Position numbers and translations under genes: made by a program. Shown here piece by piece: positions 1 to 6,451 of a DNA stretch of 9,286 bases. Source of the stretch: Planctomycetaceae bacterium (lineage in GTDB: Bacteria > Planctomycetota > Phycisphaerae > Phycisphaerales > SM1A02); NCBI GenBank assembly GCA_027488265.1, contig JAIYCA010000077.1, positions 1-9,286 of the forward strand. The letters are read 5' to 3'. Each line of letters starts with the position of its first letter. The stretch's first letter is position 1. Below the pieces are notes generated by a model. It searched no databases, was not told the origin of the DNA, and saw nothing but the letters and a program-made list of their open reading frames with translations.

Positions 1-93
1 GGTCAGTTGCCACTCTTCGGCGACGGCAAACGCGAGAAGCTCTCGAAACTCGACGACGTACGCGATCGGATCCGCGAGAAGTTTGGGCAGTGA
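1..93 (+). CDS. dinB: C-terminal end of a Y-family DNA polymerase (DinB/Pol IV-like), partial
   Basis: Frame 1 is open from the window edge to TGA at 91-93, giving 30 residues that begin GQLPLFGDGKREKLSKLDD and end RIREKFGQ. The pattern 'QL.LF..GKREKL.KLD...D.IR.KFG' is typical of the extreme C-terminus of DinB-type translesion polymerases. There, QLxLF resembles the beta-clamp binding motif and the last segment closes the little-finger domain. The catalytic palm lies outside the window, so the call rests on this tail alone. The gene reads towards the SUMF1-like gene with 172 bp between them, so they need not share a transcript. The family is fairly likely; the exact paralogue is not certain. 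Confidence 0.65.
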   Translation, partial: GQLPLFGDGKREKLSKLDDVRDRIREKFGQ

Positions 94-265
94 GCAGTTG
101 AAAGCGTCAGGTACTTGCGCTTCATACAAACCGTCTGCACTCCAAGCGCGCAAGTTTGCTGCTGTCTCCCGTCGAGATGTGATGTTTAGCATCGCGCCAT
201 TCGCACAAGCTGTCGGGCGTCTCGGGGCGTGTGTCCCATCGGCCGCAGGGAGATTGGAGGCAGCG
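94..265 (+). other. Intergenic region upstream of the SUMF1-like gene
   Basis: These 172 bp separate the polymerase stop from the preferred start of the SUMF1-like gene. I see no convincing small gene here. A TTGAAA at 98-103 is a fair -35 box, but only weak -10 candidates follow (TTCATA at 121-126 after 17 bp, TACAAA at 125-130 after 21 bp), so a promoter is possible but unproven. The reading frame of the downstream gene stays open across this stretch. It has an in-frame ATG at 182, but no ribosome site as good as the one before 266. Confidence 0.3.
256..260 (+). promoter_or_regulatory. Ribosome binding site that fixes the start of the SUMF1-like gene
   Basis: GGAGG at 256-260 lies 5 nt before ATG at 266. 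This is the only strong Shine-Dalgarno match near any in-frame start of this gene. The resulting protein begins with a recognisable, although odd, signal peptide. Confidence 0.7.
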
Positions 266-1588
266 ATGTTGTTGTCATTGCTCAAGCGTTCATTACTCAA
301 GCGCTCATTACTCAAGCGCTCATTACTCAAGCGTTCTTCGCTCAAGGGCCCTTTGTCGATCGCGGCAGTGCTCGTGTCCATCGTGACCAGCGTGCCGGCG
401 TACGGACAAGCATGTGCTGGCGACCTCGACAACAACGCGGTCGTCGATGGCTACGACTTGGCAACGTTGCTGTCGAACTTCGGTGCGTGCGCAATCGCGG
501 AGCCGACGATCTCGCAAGTCGTCGGGGGAACAGGTCCGCGGACTGGAGGCACGGTCTTTGCGATCATCGGAACCAACCTCCATGGCGCGACAAGCGTGAC
601 AGTTGCTTCGGCAACGGCAACGATCCTGTCTGTGACTCCCACCGTCGTGACGGCTCTCAGTCCTGTGAGTCCGAAGTTGGGCGCAAAGTCCGTGTCGGTC
701 ACAACGCCTGGTGGTACAGCAACGTTGAGGCAGGCGTTCATCTACACGTCCGCAACGCCTGCGTGGGCAACGCTGCTCGAGGATGCACCTGATCCTGCGA
801 TTGTGACAAACGCTTCACTTCGAGCAGCCATTGCTGCGGTTGGCTATCCATGGCGCGTTCGTGACAACGGGACGAACACGGAGATGCTTCTAATCCCGCC
901 GGGGACCTTCAACATGGGATGCTCGCCGTCGCTCTTGGCACCGTGTGATCCTGTCGAGTTTCCTGTCCACTCGGTGACGCTGACACAAGCGTTCTACCTC
1001 GGCCGTTACGAGGTGACACAGGCGCAGTGGCAGGCAACGATGGGTTGGAACCCGTCGTACTTCGCGATCGCCAGCGCCGAGGTCCCGCTGGAGCAGGTTC
1101 CGAATCGACCAGTCGACCAGGTGACATGGAACGCGGTGCAAGGCTACCTCGCTGCAACAGGTATGCGTCTGCCGACCGAAGCGGAGTGGGAGTTTGCGTA
1201 TCGGGCGGGTACGACGACGGCCTATCACGGCTTTGCGGGGTATCCGGCTGGCACAAACGACGGCGCGTTGGCAGGGGACATCGCGTGGATCACGCCAAAC
1301 ACGAACGATCAAACCCATCCGGTTGGCGGGAAGGCCGCCAATGGCTTCGGGTTGCACGACATGGCGGGCAATCTGCTGGAATGGGTGAACGATTGGTTTG
1401 GCGCGACCTACTACGCGTCGAGCCCATCCGTTAATCCGACGGGTCCGGTGTCTGGCACGTATCGCGTCGCTCGTGGCGGCTCATGGAGTTTTGGTTCGGA
1501 TGCTGTTCGAGCGTCGTTCCGCGGTGGAAGCATTCCCACCTATGGCAGTTACAACCATGGTTTCCGCGTCGCGAGAAATCCGAACTGA
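266..1588 (+). CDS. Secreted dockerin-like / IPT-TIG / FGE-sulfatase (SUMF1-like) protein
   Basis: The gene encodes 440 residues, probably exported. Residues 1-49 form an export signal. A basic section with LLKRS repeated (about 4-27) precedes a hydrophobic core (about 30-43) and a likely cleavage near AYGQA. Residues 53-64 form one EF-hand/dockerin-type calcium loop with Asp53, Asp55, Asn57, Asp61 and Asp64; a full dockerin has two. Residues about 79-162 form an IPT/TIG immunoglobulin-like domain (GGT..AIIGTNL, TTPGGTATL). Residues about 205-438 form an FGE-sulfatase domain with the usual blocks: MLLIPPGTFNMG, GRYEVTQAQW, MRLPTEAEWEFAYRAG, GLHDMAGNLLEWVNDW, RGGSW and HGFRVA. True formylglycine-generating enzymes carry two active-site cysteines after GGS. 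Here the equivalent positions are Phe409 and Val414, so oxidase activity is unlikely and a binding or C-type-lectin-like role is more plausible. The start at 266 follows a good GGAGG site. The gene converges on the CBS gene. Confidence 0.88.
   Translation: MLLSLLKRSLLKRSLLKRSLLKRSSLKGPLSIAAVLVSIVTSVPAYGQACAGDLDNNAVVDGYDLATLLSNFGACAIAEPTISQVVGGTGPRTGGTVFAIIGTNLHGATSVTVASATATILSVTPTVVTALSPVSPKLGAKSVSVTTPGGTATLRQAFIYTSATPAWATLLEDAPDPAIVTNASLRAAIAAVGYPWRVRDNGTNTEMLLIPPGTFNMGCSPSLLAPCDPVEFPVHSVTLTQAFYLGRYEVTQAQWQATMGWNPSYFAIASAEVPLEQVPNRPVDQVTWNAVQGYLAATGMRLPTEAEWEFAYRAGTTTAYHGFAGYPAGTNDGALAGDIAWITPNTNDQTHPVGGKAANGFGLHDMAGNLLEWVNDWFGATYYASSPSVNPTGPVSGTYRVARGGSWSFGSDAVRASFRGGSIPTYGSYNHGFRVARNPN
281..346 (+). 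repeat. 15-bp tandem repeat, about 4.4 copies, inside the signal-peptide coding region
   Basis: Units begin with CTCAAGCG at 281, 296, 311 and 326, and a partial fifth unit starts at 341. The second and third units are identical (CTCAAGCGCTCATTA), the first differs by one base and the fourth by a few. Each unit encodes LKRSL, so copy-number change would lengthen or shorten the basic N-terminal region without a frameshift. Confidence 0.95.
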
Positions 1589-1631
1589 GCGCTCGTATTG
1601 ACGGCTCTCGTTCCGCGATTTTGTGGCTCGC

Positions 1632-1694
1632 TGCGTGAACACGGTGCGTGTCATCCGGTGCTTCGCACTGGGCGGCACGTGCCGTGTTTGCGCA
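1632..1694 (+). terminator. Long hairpin in the convergent gap, candidate terminator or RNA element
   Basis: Positions 1632-1661 pair with 1694-1665 around a 3-nt loop TTC (1662-1664). Of 30 positions, 22 are Watson-Crick, 7 are G-T wobbles and one is an A-C mismatch (1653/1673). The wobbles pair as G-U only in a + strand transcript, that is, downstream of the SUMF1-like gene; in the opposite RNA they become A-C mismatches. No long U-tract follows, so this is not a textbook intrinsic terminator. It lies 43 bp after the SUMF1-like stop and 7 bp from the CBS gene stop. It could end transcription, protect the mRNA 3' end, or be a copy of a dispersed palindromic repeat. Confidence 0.6.
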
Positions 1695-1701
1695 TCGCGC
1701 C

Positions 1702-2664
1702 TCACCGCGCTTCGAGCAACTTGATGAGGTCGGTCGCAGTCGCGATACCGAGCGGCGCTTCGTCGGCGCGACCGCGCTCGGTGATGATGACCGCTTCCAA
1801 TCGCGGGTTTTTCGACCAAAGTGAGAGCGCTTCATCGGCGCTCGCTGTCCGAGGAACGAGCGCGAATTCGTCCTTGCGGTGATCACGCGCGAGCGCTTCT
1901 CCAACGGTCACGGACGCGATGGCGCAGATGATGCGTTCGCCGTTGCTCGTTGCATCGATGGCCGATACATCAGCTGCCGCCGCTTCGCGGTCGTCGCTCC
2001 GCACTTTCCGCGGCGTGGTGCGCGCATCGAGTGGACCAGGCGTGGTACGCGGTGGCGCAGCGTTTGGCAGAACGCATGACTCGATGTCATGGGACGCGAT
2101 CCAACGAACGATGCCGCTCGCGGTGAGGAGTGCCACGATACGCCCATCGCGACGCACAGGAAAGCGGACAACGCCTTTGTCGCGTACGAGCGCCAACGCG
2201 TGACCGATACGGTCGTTCACGCCGAGCGTGACGACTTCCTTGGCCGCGAGCGTTCGAAGCGGAGTGGGCGTGCGAAGTTCTTCTTCGATGATTTCGAGAT
2301 GACGCACCGTCGCCTCGGTTGGCACAGCGATGTACTCGACATCGCCGAAGCGGTTGTGCACGAGCGCGTTTCGCAATTCGCCGGTTTCAAGCAGAAAGTC
2401 GAGGTGTCGCGCGAAGTGGCGGCGCTCGGCGGCGATTTGTCGCACCGATGCTGCAAATCCTCGGCGGCGTCCTTCACGCGGCTCATCGAGGAGCCGTTGC
2501 AATTCGCGATCGATGCGGTTGTACGCGCCTTCGAAACGTGCAATGCGCGCGCGGTCGGCATCGCCAGCGGCGCCGTTGTCGCGCGGCGTCGGTTGTGCAT
2601 GGGCATCGATCGCGCGCTGCTGCTGGACCTCTTGTTGGGATTTCTTGCCAACTTCATCCGCCAT
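1702..2664 (-). CDS. CBS-pair protein with N-terminal HEPN-like helical domain
   Basis: The gene encodes 320 residues with no signal peptide or membrane segment, so it is cytoplasmic. Residues about 1-40 are polar and probably disordered. Residues about 40-130 form a helical domain with ELRNALVH; Arg98-x4-His103 has the form of the R-x4-6-H motif of HEPN nucleases, in the setting 'GELRNA.VH' known from CBS-domain proteins of other bacteria. Residues about 135-190 (LGVNDRIGHALALVRDKGVVRFPV..GRIVALLTASGIVRWI) form the first CBS motif. Residues about 250-318 (SADEALSLW..NPRLEAVIITE..LGIATATDLIKLL) form the second. CBS pairs commonly bind adenine nucleotides. A polar linker of about 45 residues separates the two. 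ATG at 2664 is preferred over an in-frame ATG at 2676 because GGAG (2671-2674) sits 6 nt before it. The start overlaps the end of the upstream gene by 11 bp. CBS is confident; RNase activity is inference. Confidence 0.85.
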   Translation of the reverse strand: MADEVGKKSQQEVQQQRAIDAHAQPTPRDNGAAGDADRARIARFEGAYNRIDRELQRLLDEPREGRRRGFAASVRQIAAERRHFARHLDFLLETGELRNALVHNRFGDVEYIAVPTEATVRHLEIIEEELRTPTPLRTLAAKEVVTLGVNDRIGHALALVRDKGVVRFPVRRDGRIVALLTASGIVRWIASHDIESCVLPNAAPPRTTPGPLDARTTPRKVRSDDREAAAADVSAIDATSNGERIICAIASVTVGEALARDHRKDEFALVPRTASADEALSLWSKNPRLEAVIITERGRADEAPLGIATATDLIKLLEAR

Positions 2665-5425
2665 GAGGAACTCCATTCTGTGTCGATGAAGCGTTGCGTT
2701 TCAAAAGTGTCTCGGCTCGATCGCGTGCGTGTTGGATACGTTGCGACGTCACTTCGCCGCCGAGCGCGGAATCGAGCGTTCGAAGCCGATTCACACGCGC
2801 GACGACATCCGAGGCGCGCCGTGCATCTCCTGAGTTCGCCTCGTGCGCGAGGACCTCAAGCATGCGTGCTTGCGCGCGCCACCAGAACTCGTCGCGCGCA
2901 CTCGCCGTCATCGGCGCGAGATCGCGAAGAATGGCGAATCCCTCGGCACGTTCCTGCGCGACGTTGGATCCGCAGAGCACTTCGCCCGTAGCCCAAGCGA
3001 CGAATCGGTCGCGCGGATCGCGATCAAATGCCTCGCGCGCACGAGTCGTCGCCTCAGCGGTTGCCTCAGTCGCGAACAGCGCTAAGGCGTGTTTCGCCAT
3101 GCGTGTGGCTTCGAGTGTCGCGGGAAGATTTGCTCCAGCATTCTGCATGGCTGTCGCGAGAAGCACAACACGACGTGCGTCGACCGCAGCAGTCGAATTC
3201 TGAGCGTATTTCTCCGAAGAATTCTCGACGAGCTTTCCAACGTCGCCTTCCGCGAGCGCCGCGCGGACAATGGCGATTTCGACGGTAGGAAAGCGCGCAT
3301 CGATGGTGTCATCGCACACACGCTGCAGCTCTGGAAATGCGCCCATCGTGCTCGAAAGCCCCGACGGCAGTGGAATCGCGCTCTCGGATTTCAGCGCGGC
3401 AGCGATCCACGTGAGCGCCGCGCGGGAAGCTGCGAGCGACGTTGGCGCTTCGCTGATGGCACGCGACGCGGAGGCGATCGCTTGTGCGATGTCGCCATTG
3501 GAGAGTTGCGTGGCCGCGAAGAGCGCGCTGGATCGCACACGCAGCGAAGGATCTGCGAGTCCCGCAGAGATGTCGCGCGTGAGCGCCGCGTCGAGTGCCT
3601 CCACGGCAGCAAGATTCGATCGGCGATCCTTTGCGGCAACACCAGATTCATGCGCCAATTCAAGGGCGCGCAACGTGCGGCCAGATGATTCGTGCGTGAC
3701 GAGTGCGAGTCGCTGCGCCGCAGATTCCAAATTTGTGCGCCCAAACTTTGGGAAGAGCGCAAGATCGACCGCTTCGAGAAGCCACGCATCGCGTGCTGCA
3801 TCACCCGCAAATACTCGAGCCGCAAGTTCGAGTGCGCTCGCGAGTTTCTCTTCGCCTGCGAGAGATGCGTTCGCTTCGGCGCGCCGCTGATCGAGTGCAA
3901 TCGCAAGCGCCTCGCGTGTTCGAGCGTCAGGCGCGGCATTCGCGACAAGCGTCAAGAGATGATCTGTGGCGCGCGGTGCGTACGCAGCGTCAGCGCGAAT
4001 GAGCGCGGCGGCATAGGGAATCGCAAACCACGAAGTGACGCGAGGATCAGCGACTGCGCGATCGAGTTGTTCGACTTTCTTCGGTTCGAAGGTGACTTCT
4101 GCGCCCCCGCCTGTCAGGCGAAGTGCGCAGAGCGCAGTAAGGAGCGAAGGTGCTTTCGAATCGGAACGCGCCGCGGCGATGACTGCGGGCGTGATCCGCG
4201 CACGGACTGCGGCTGCAAGCGTCGTGAGCGCAGCGGCGCGTTCGGAATTCGGCGTTTCGATCGCGCGGTCGAAGAGCGCGGCGATCGGTTGCTCGATCAG
4301 CGCGGTGTTGCTCGCAAGCGCGCCATCGGTTGCGCGGGGTGCGGTGAGACTCAACTCGCGCGCGCGGCGATCCGCGGTCGCGCAGGCAGCGATGCAATCA
4401 AGCGCGAGATCGTTTCCGAGCGCGTTCGCATTCGGCAGGCTCGCGGTGCGGTTCGCTGTGATCGCTGCGATTTCATCCTGTAGAAATCGCGCGACGAGTG
4501 CATTCGCGGGGTCTGTCGATCGATGTATGCCTTCGAGTTTCTCGGTGATCGCGCGAGTTTCGTTGGCGGAGTTCGAATCATTTGAAACGGTGACTCTTGC
4601 GCGTGCTCGCGCAGTTATGAGCGCATCCGCGAGTGCGGGCGGCACAGGCAATTCACTTCGCGCAGCAATCGCGAGAAGCGTGGCGGCGCGATCACGAGAG
4701 CGGCGTGCGACCGCCGCGCCTTCAGAGTCATTCGAGGTCGCGGCGACATCCGCGGCGAGCAACGAAGCGATTCCGCCCAGCATAGCTTCACGGAAGATTT
4801 CAGGGTCCGTCGCGATACGTGACGCATCGAGTGCTGAGTCTTCCACGCGTGATGTCGCGAAGATCGGTGCAATCAACTTCGAAAGCCGACGCGCAGCTTC
4901 TCGTTCGTCATCGGTCGGAACACCGAGCGCGAGCGCGACATCCATGAGGTCGGCGCGCATCCGACGTAGTAAGAGATCTTCTGCAGCCTCAAGTTCAAGT
5001 TGTCGCTGTTCAGCACGCTCAAACTTCGTAGCGAGCGCAAGTCTTTCGCGCGCAAGCGCCTCCTCGCCTTGCGCGAGTTCGCGCGCACTCTGTGTGCGGT
5101 TCCGCATCGCCATCGCGCGTTCCGCGAGCACGATGCGCTCAAGCAGGAGCGCATTTGCTGCACGTGCGTTCGCTTCGTTGGATGTGGAAGCTCGAGCTAC
5201 GTCTCTGAGCGAAGCCAGCTTTGTAAGATCGCTGGTCAACTCCGCGTCTCGAATCTCGCGGAGCATGCGACGCGACGTGAACTCGTCGTCAGCCAGCGCT
5301 GCGGAATTGCGAAAACTCGTCGCGAGGCTCGCATGCGCGCAAGGCAACGCCAACGTCCACATCGAAACGCTCGTTGCGATCAGCGCTGCATGTTCACCGG
5401 CACGCAGAGAACGAGTTCGCATCAT
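2654..5425 (-). CDS. Large exported alpha-helical protein of the ExbB/ExbD operon (possible TPR/HEAT-type solenoid)
   Basis: The gene encodes 923 residues; I do not recognise a named family. Residues 1-32 form a signal peptide (basic start MMRTRSLR, hydrophobic core about 13-29, likely cleavage after PCAHA), so the protein should reach the periplasm or outer membrane. The rest is very rich in Ala, Arg, Glu and Leu with little sign of beta structure. Residues about 84-165 are strongly charged and heptad-like, suggesting a coiled coil. Later parts show repeated amphipathic helix pairs, for example around SGLADPSLRVRSSALFAATQ and near the end at FWWRAQARMLEVLAHEAN, which fits a TPR/HEAT-like scaffold. 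The ATG at 5425 overlaps the TGA of the upstream ExbD gene (ATGA, 4 bp), and GGAGGAGG (5429-5436) lies just before it. An ATG at 5422 is also possible. Similar operon positions in TonB-type systems are held by TPR proteins that work with the motor; that role here is inference. Confidence 0.8.
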   Translation of the reverse strand: MMRTRSLRAGEHAALIATSVSMWTLALPCAHASLATSFRNSAALADDEFTSRRMLREIRDAELTSDLTKLASLRDVARASTSNEANARAANALLLERIVLAERAMAMRNRTQSARELAQGEEALARERLALATKFERAEQRQLELEAAEDLLLRRMRADLMDVALALGVPTDDEREAARRLSKLIAPIFATSRVEDSALDASRIATDPEIFREAMLGGIASLLAADVAATSNDSEGAAVARRSRDRAATLLAIAARSELPVPPALADALITARARARVTVSNDSNSANETRAITEKLEGIHRSTDPANALVARFLQDEIAAITANRTASLPNANALGNDLALDCIAACATADRRARELSLTAPRATDGALASNTALIEQPIAALFDRAIETPNSERAAALTTLAAAVRARITPAVIAAARSDSKAPSLLTALCALRLTGGGAEVTFEPKKVEQLDRAVADPRVTSWFAIPYAAALIRADAAYAPRATDHLLTLVANAAPDARTREALAIALDQRRAEANASLAGEEKLASALELAARVFAGDAARDAWLLEAVDLALFPKFGRTNLESAAQRLALVTHESSGRTLRALELAHESGVAAKDRRSNLAAVEALDAALTRDISAGLADPSLRVRSSALFAATQLSNGDIAQAIASASRAISEAPTSLAASRAALTWIAAALKSESAIPLPSGLSSTMGAFPELQRVCDDTIDARFPTVEIAIVRAALAEGDVGKLVENSSEKYAQNSTAAVDARRVVLLATAMQNAGANLPATLEATRMAKHALALFATEATAEATTRAREAFDRDPRDRFVAWATGEVLCGSNVAQERAEGFAILRDLAPMTASARDEFWWRAQARMLEVLAHEANSGDARRASDVVARVNRLRTLDSALGGEVTSQRIQHARDRAETLLKRNASSTQNGVPHGG

Positions 5426-5901
5426 CCGCCTCCTCCAAACGCAACGGAGCGATATCCCGCGGCGATGACTGCGTTGAAGACACCCACGACGTCTTCCCAA
5501 CGCGCCGTTGGATCGGCTGCGATGCGAATCGGATGATCGCTTGGAAAGATGCCGCGCGATTGAGTCTCATCGAATCGCGCGTCGCGCAGCACGCGCTCAA
5601 GTTCGCTCGCATCGCGCGCATCGGCGAGCCCACTCGGAAGCGTGATGGCCGCACCGTTCTGTGTCGACTGCACGCGAATGACGAGCGGTTCAACATCGAG
5701 GGTGAACGGGTCATCGGAGGTCGATGCTGAGTGCTCCGGCGGCAACTCAGCTCGAAGATTGCGTTCCTTCGAAACGATGCCGGCGGTGAGCAGAAAGTAG
5801 ATCAACAGTTGAAAGACAACGTCGATCATCGGCGTAATCGAGAGCGAGATGCGCGCGCGTTCGCGATCGCCGCGGAGGAGCGCGCGACGTTCACGAGCCA
5901 T
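5422..5901 (-). CDS. exbD: ExbD/TolR family biopolymer transport protein (second copy)
   Basis: The gene encodes 159 residues in the inner membrane with a periplasmic C-terminal domain. A short basic cytoplasmic tail (MARERRALLRGDRERAR) leads into one transmembrane helix at about 20-42 (SITPMIDVVFQLLIYFLLTAG). Asp27 in this helix matches the conserved proton-pathway aspartate of ExbD/TolR/MotB-like proteins. The periplasmic part ends with the usual 'DPTARWEDVVGVFNAVIAAGY.SVAF' fold element. ATG at 5901 is chosen over 5916 because AAGGAGG (5907-5913) stands 5 nt before it. The start overlaps the stop of the first exbD by 11 bp, and the stop overlaps the next gene by 4 bp, so translation is probably coupled on both sides. 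It differs clearly from the first ExbD in sequence, which suggests a heteromeric motor rather than a recent duplication. Confidence 0.92.
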   Translation of the reverse strand: MARERRALLRGDRERARISLSITPMIDVVFQLLIYFLLTAGIVSKERNLRAELPPEHSASTSDDPFTLDVEPLVIRVQSTQNGAAITLPSGLADARDASELERVLRDARFDETQSRGIFPSDHPIRIAADPTARWEDVVGVFNAVIAAGYRSVAFGGGG

Positions 5902-6391
5902 CGCGTCCTCCTTCACTTCCGCCGATCGATTCTTCGATCACGACCAAGTTCAAACGCGGCAGCGCGCCACCGCCGGCGAGGCTCGCGGCTGTGGTCGTTG
6001 CGCGCATCGCGGGCTCGACCCACTCGTACATCGTGTCGCGATCGGCGCGCAGATTCACGGCGAGATTCGGATTGCGTCGGTACCCATCGGCGAGCGCATC
6101 GGCGAGTTGTGCGATGCCGTCCGGCGTTGCGTCGAAGGCCTTACCTGCAAGGAGATATCCGCCGATCTGTCCATTCGTCGCCGGGATCACATTCAGCATC
6201 ACGCGCGATTCTTCATCGGCTTGCGCGGTGGCGCCAGCCTCCACGCGGGCGAGCGACATGTCCACGCGTTCGTTGTCCGCAATGCCAGAAACAAGCGTGA
6301 AAAACACAATCAGCAAGAACGTCACATCAATCATCGGCGTGAGATTCGCCTCGATGACAGCGGCAGGGAACTTGCTTCGATTGCGTGGCAT
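5891..6391 (-). CDS. exbD: ExbD/TolR family biopolymer transport protein (first copy)
   Basis: The gene encodes 166 residues with the ExbD layout. A short N-terminal tail is followed by one transmembrane helix at about 17-37 (LTPMIDVTFLLIVFFTLVSGI) that carries the conserved Asp22, and then by a periplasmic domain (about 60-155, including NPNLAVNLRADRDTMYEWVEPAM and LNLVVIEES). In the family this protein forms the stator/rotor core inside an ExbB pentamer and couples proton flow to movement of a TonB-like partner. It lies 60 bp after exbB, the widest gap within the block. No strong Shine-Dalgarno sequence precedes ATG at 6391, so its expression may be lower or depend on upstream translation. 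The C-terminal tail is Gly/Ser rich and overlaps the start region of the second exbD. Confidence 0.93.
   Translation of the reverse strand: MPRNRSKFPAAVIEANLTPMIDVTFLLIVFFTLVSGIADNERVDMSLARVEAGATAQADEESRVMLNVIPATNGQIGGYLLAGKAFDATPDGIAQLADALADGYRRNPNLAVNLRADRDTMYEWVEPAMRATTTAASLAGGGALPRLNLVVIEESIGGSEGGRDGS
5907..5913 (-). promoter_or_regulatory. Strong ribosome binding site for the second exbD
   Basis: AAGGAGG on the - strand, 5 nt before ATG at 5901 and inside the 3' end of the preceding exbD. It decides the start codon against the upstream ATG at 5916. Confidence 0.75.
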
Positions 6392-6451
6392 CAGTCGTGG
6401 CGGAGTGTGTCGAATGATGAGAACGGCACGTTGCGCGCGACGCCCGTGGGC

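Noticed and set aside
83..265. N-terminal extension of the SUMF1-like protein from a TTG at 83 (or an ATG at 182)
   Set aside because: The extension overlaps the polymerase stop, lacks a good ribosome site and would bury the signal peptide. GGAGG plus ATG at 266 fits much better.
266..1588. Functional formylglycine-generating enzyme
   Set aside because: Both active-site cysteine positions are replaced, so only the fold is claimed.
1632..1694. Integron attC site
   Set aside because: The long stem invites comparison, but the ends do not show the RYYYAAC and GTTRRRY core sites, and no integrase or cassette array is seen.
4035..5468. Long + strand open frame of 477 residues opposite the large helical gene
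   Set aside because: It is Ser/Ala/Arg-rich without any family motif and lies antisense to a gene with a signal peptide and coupled start. In GC-rich DNA such antisense frames are common.
5426..5500. Start of the large helical protein 25 codons upstream, at 5500
   Set aside because: That start would overlap the second exbD by about 79 bp and add an Arg-rich stretch before the signal peptide. The ATGA overlap with GGAGGAGG at 5425 is far better.
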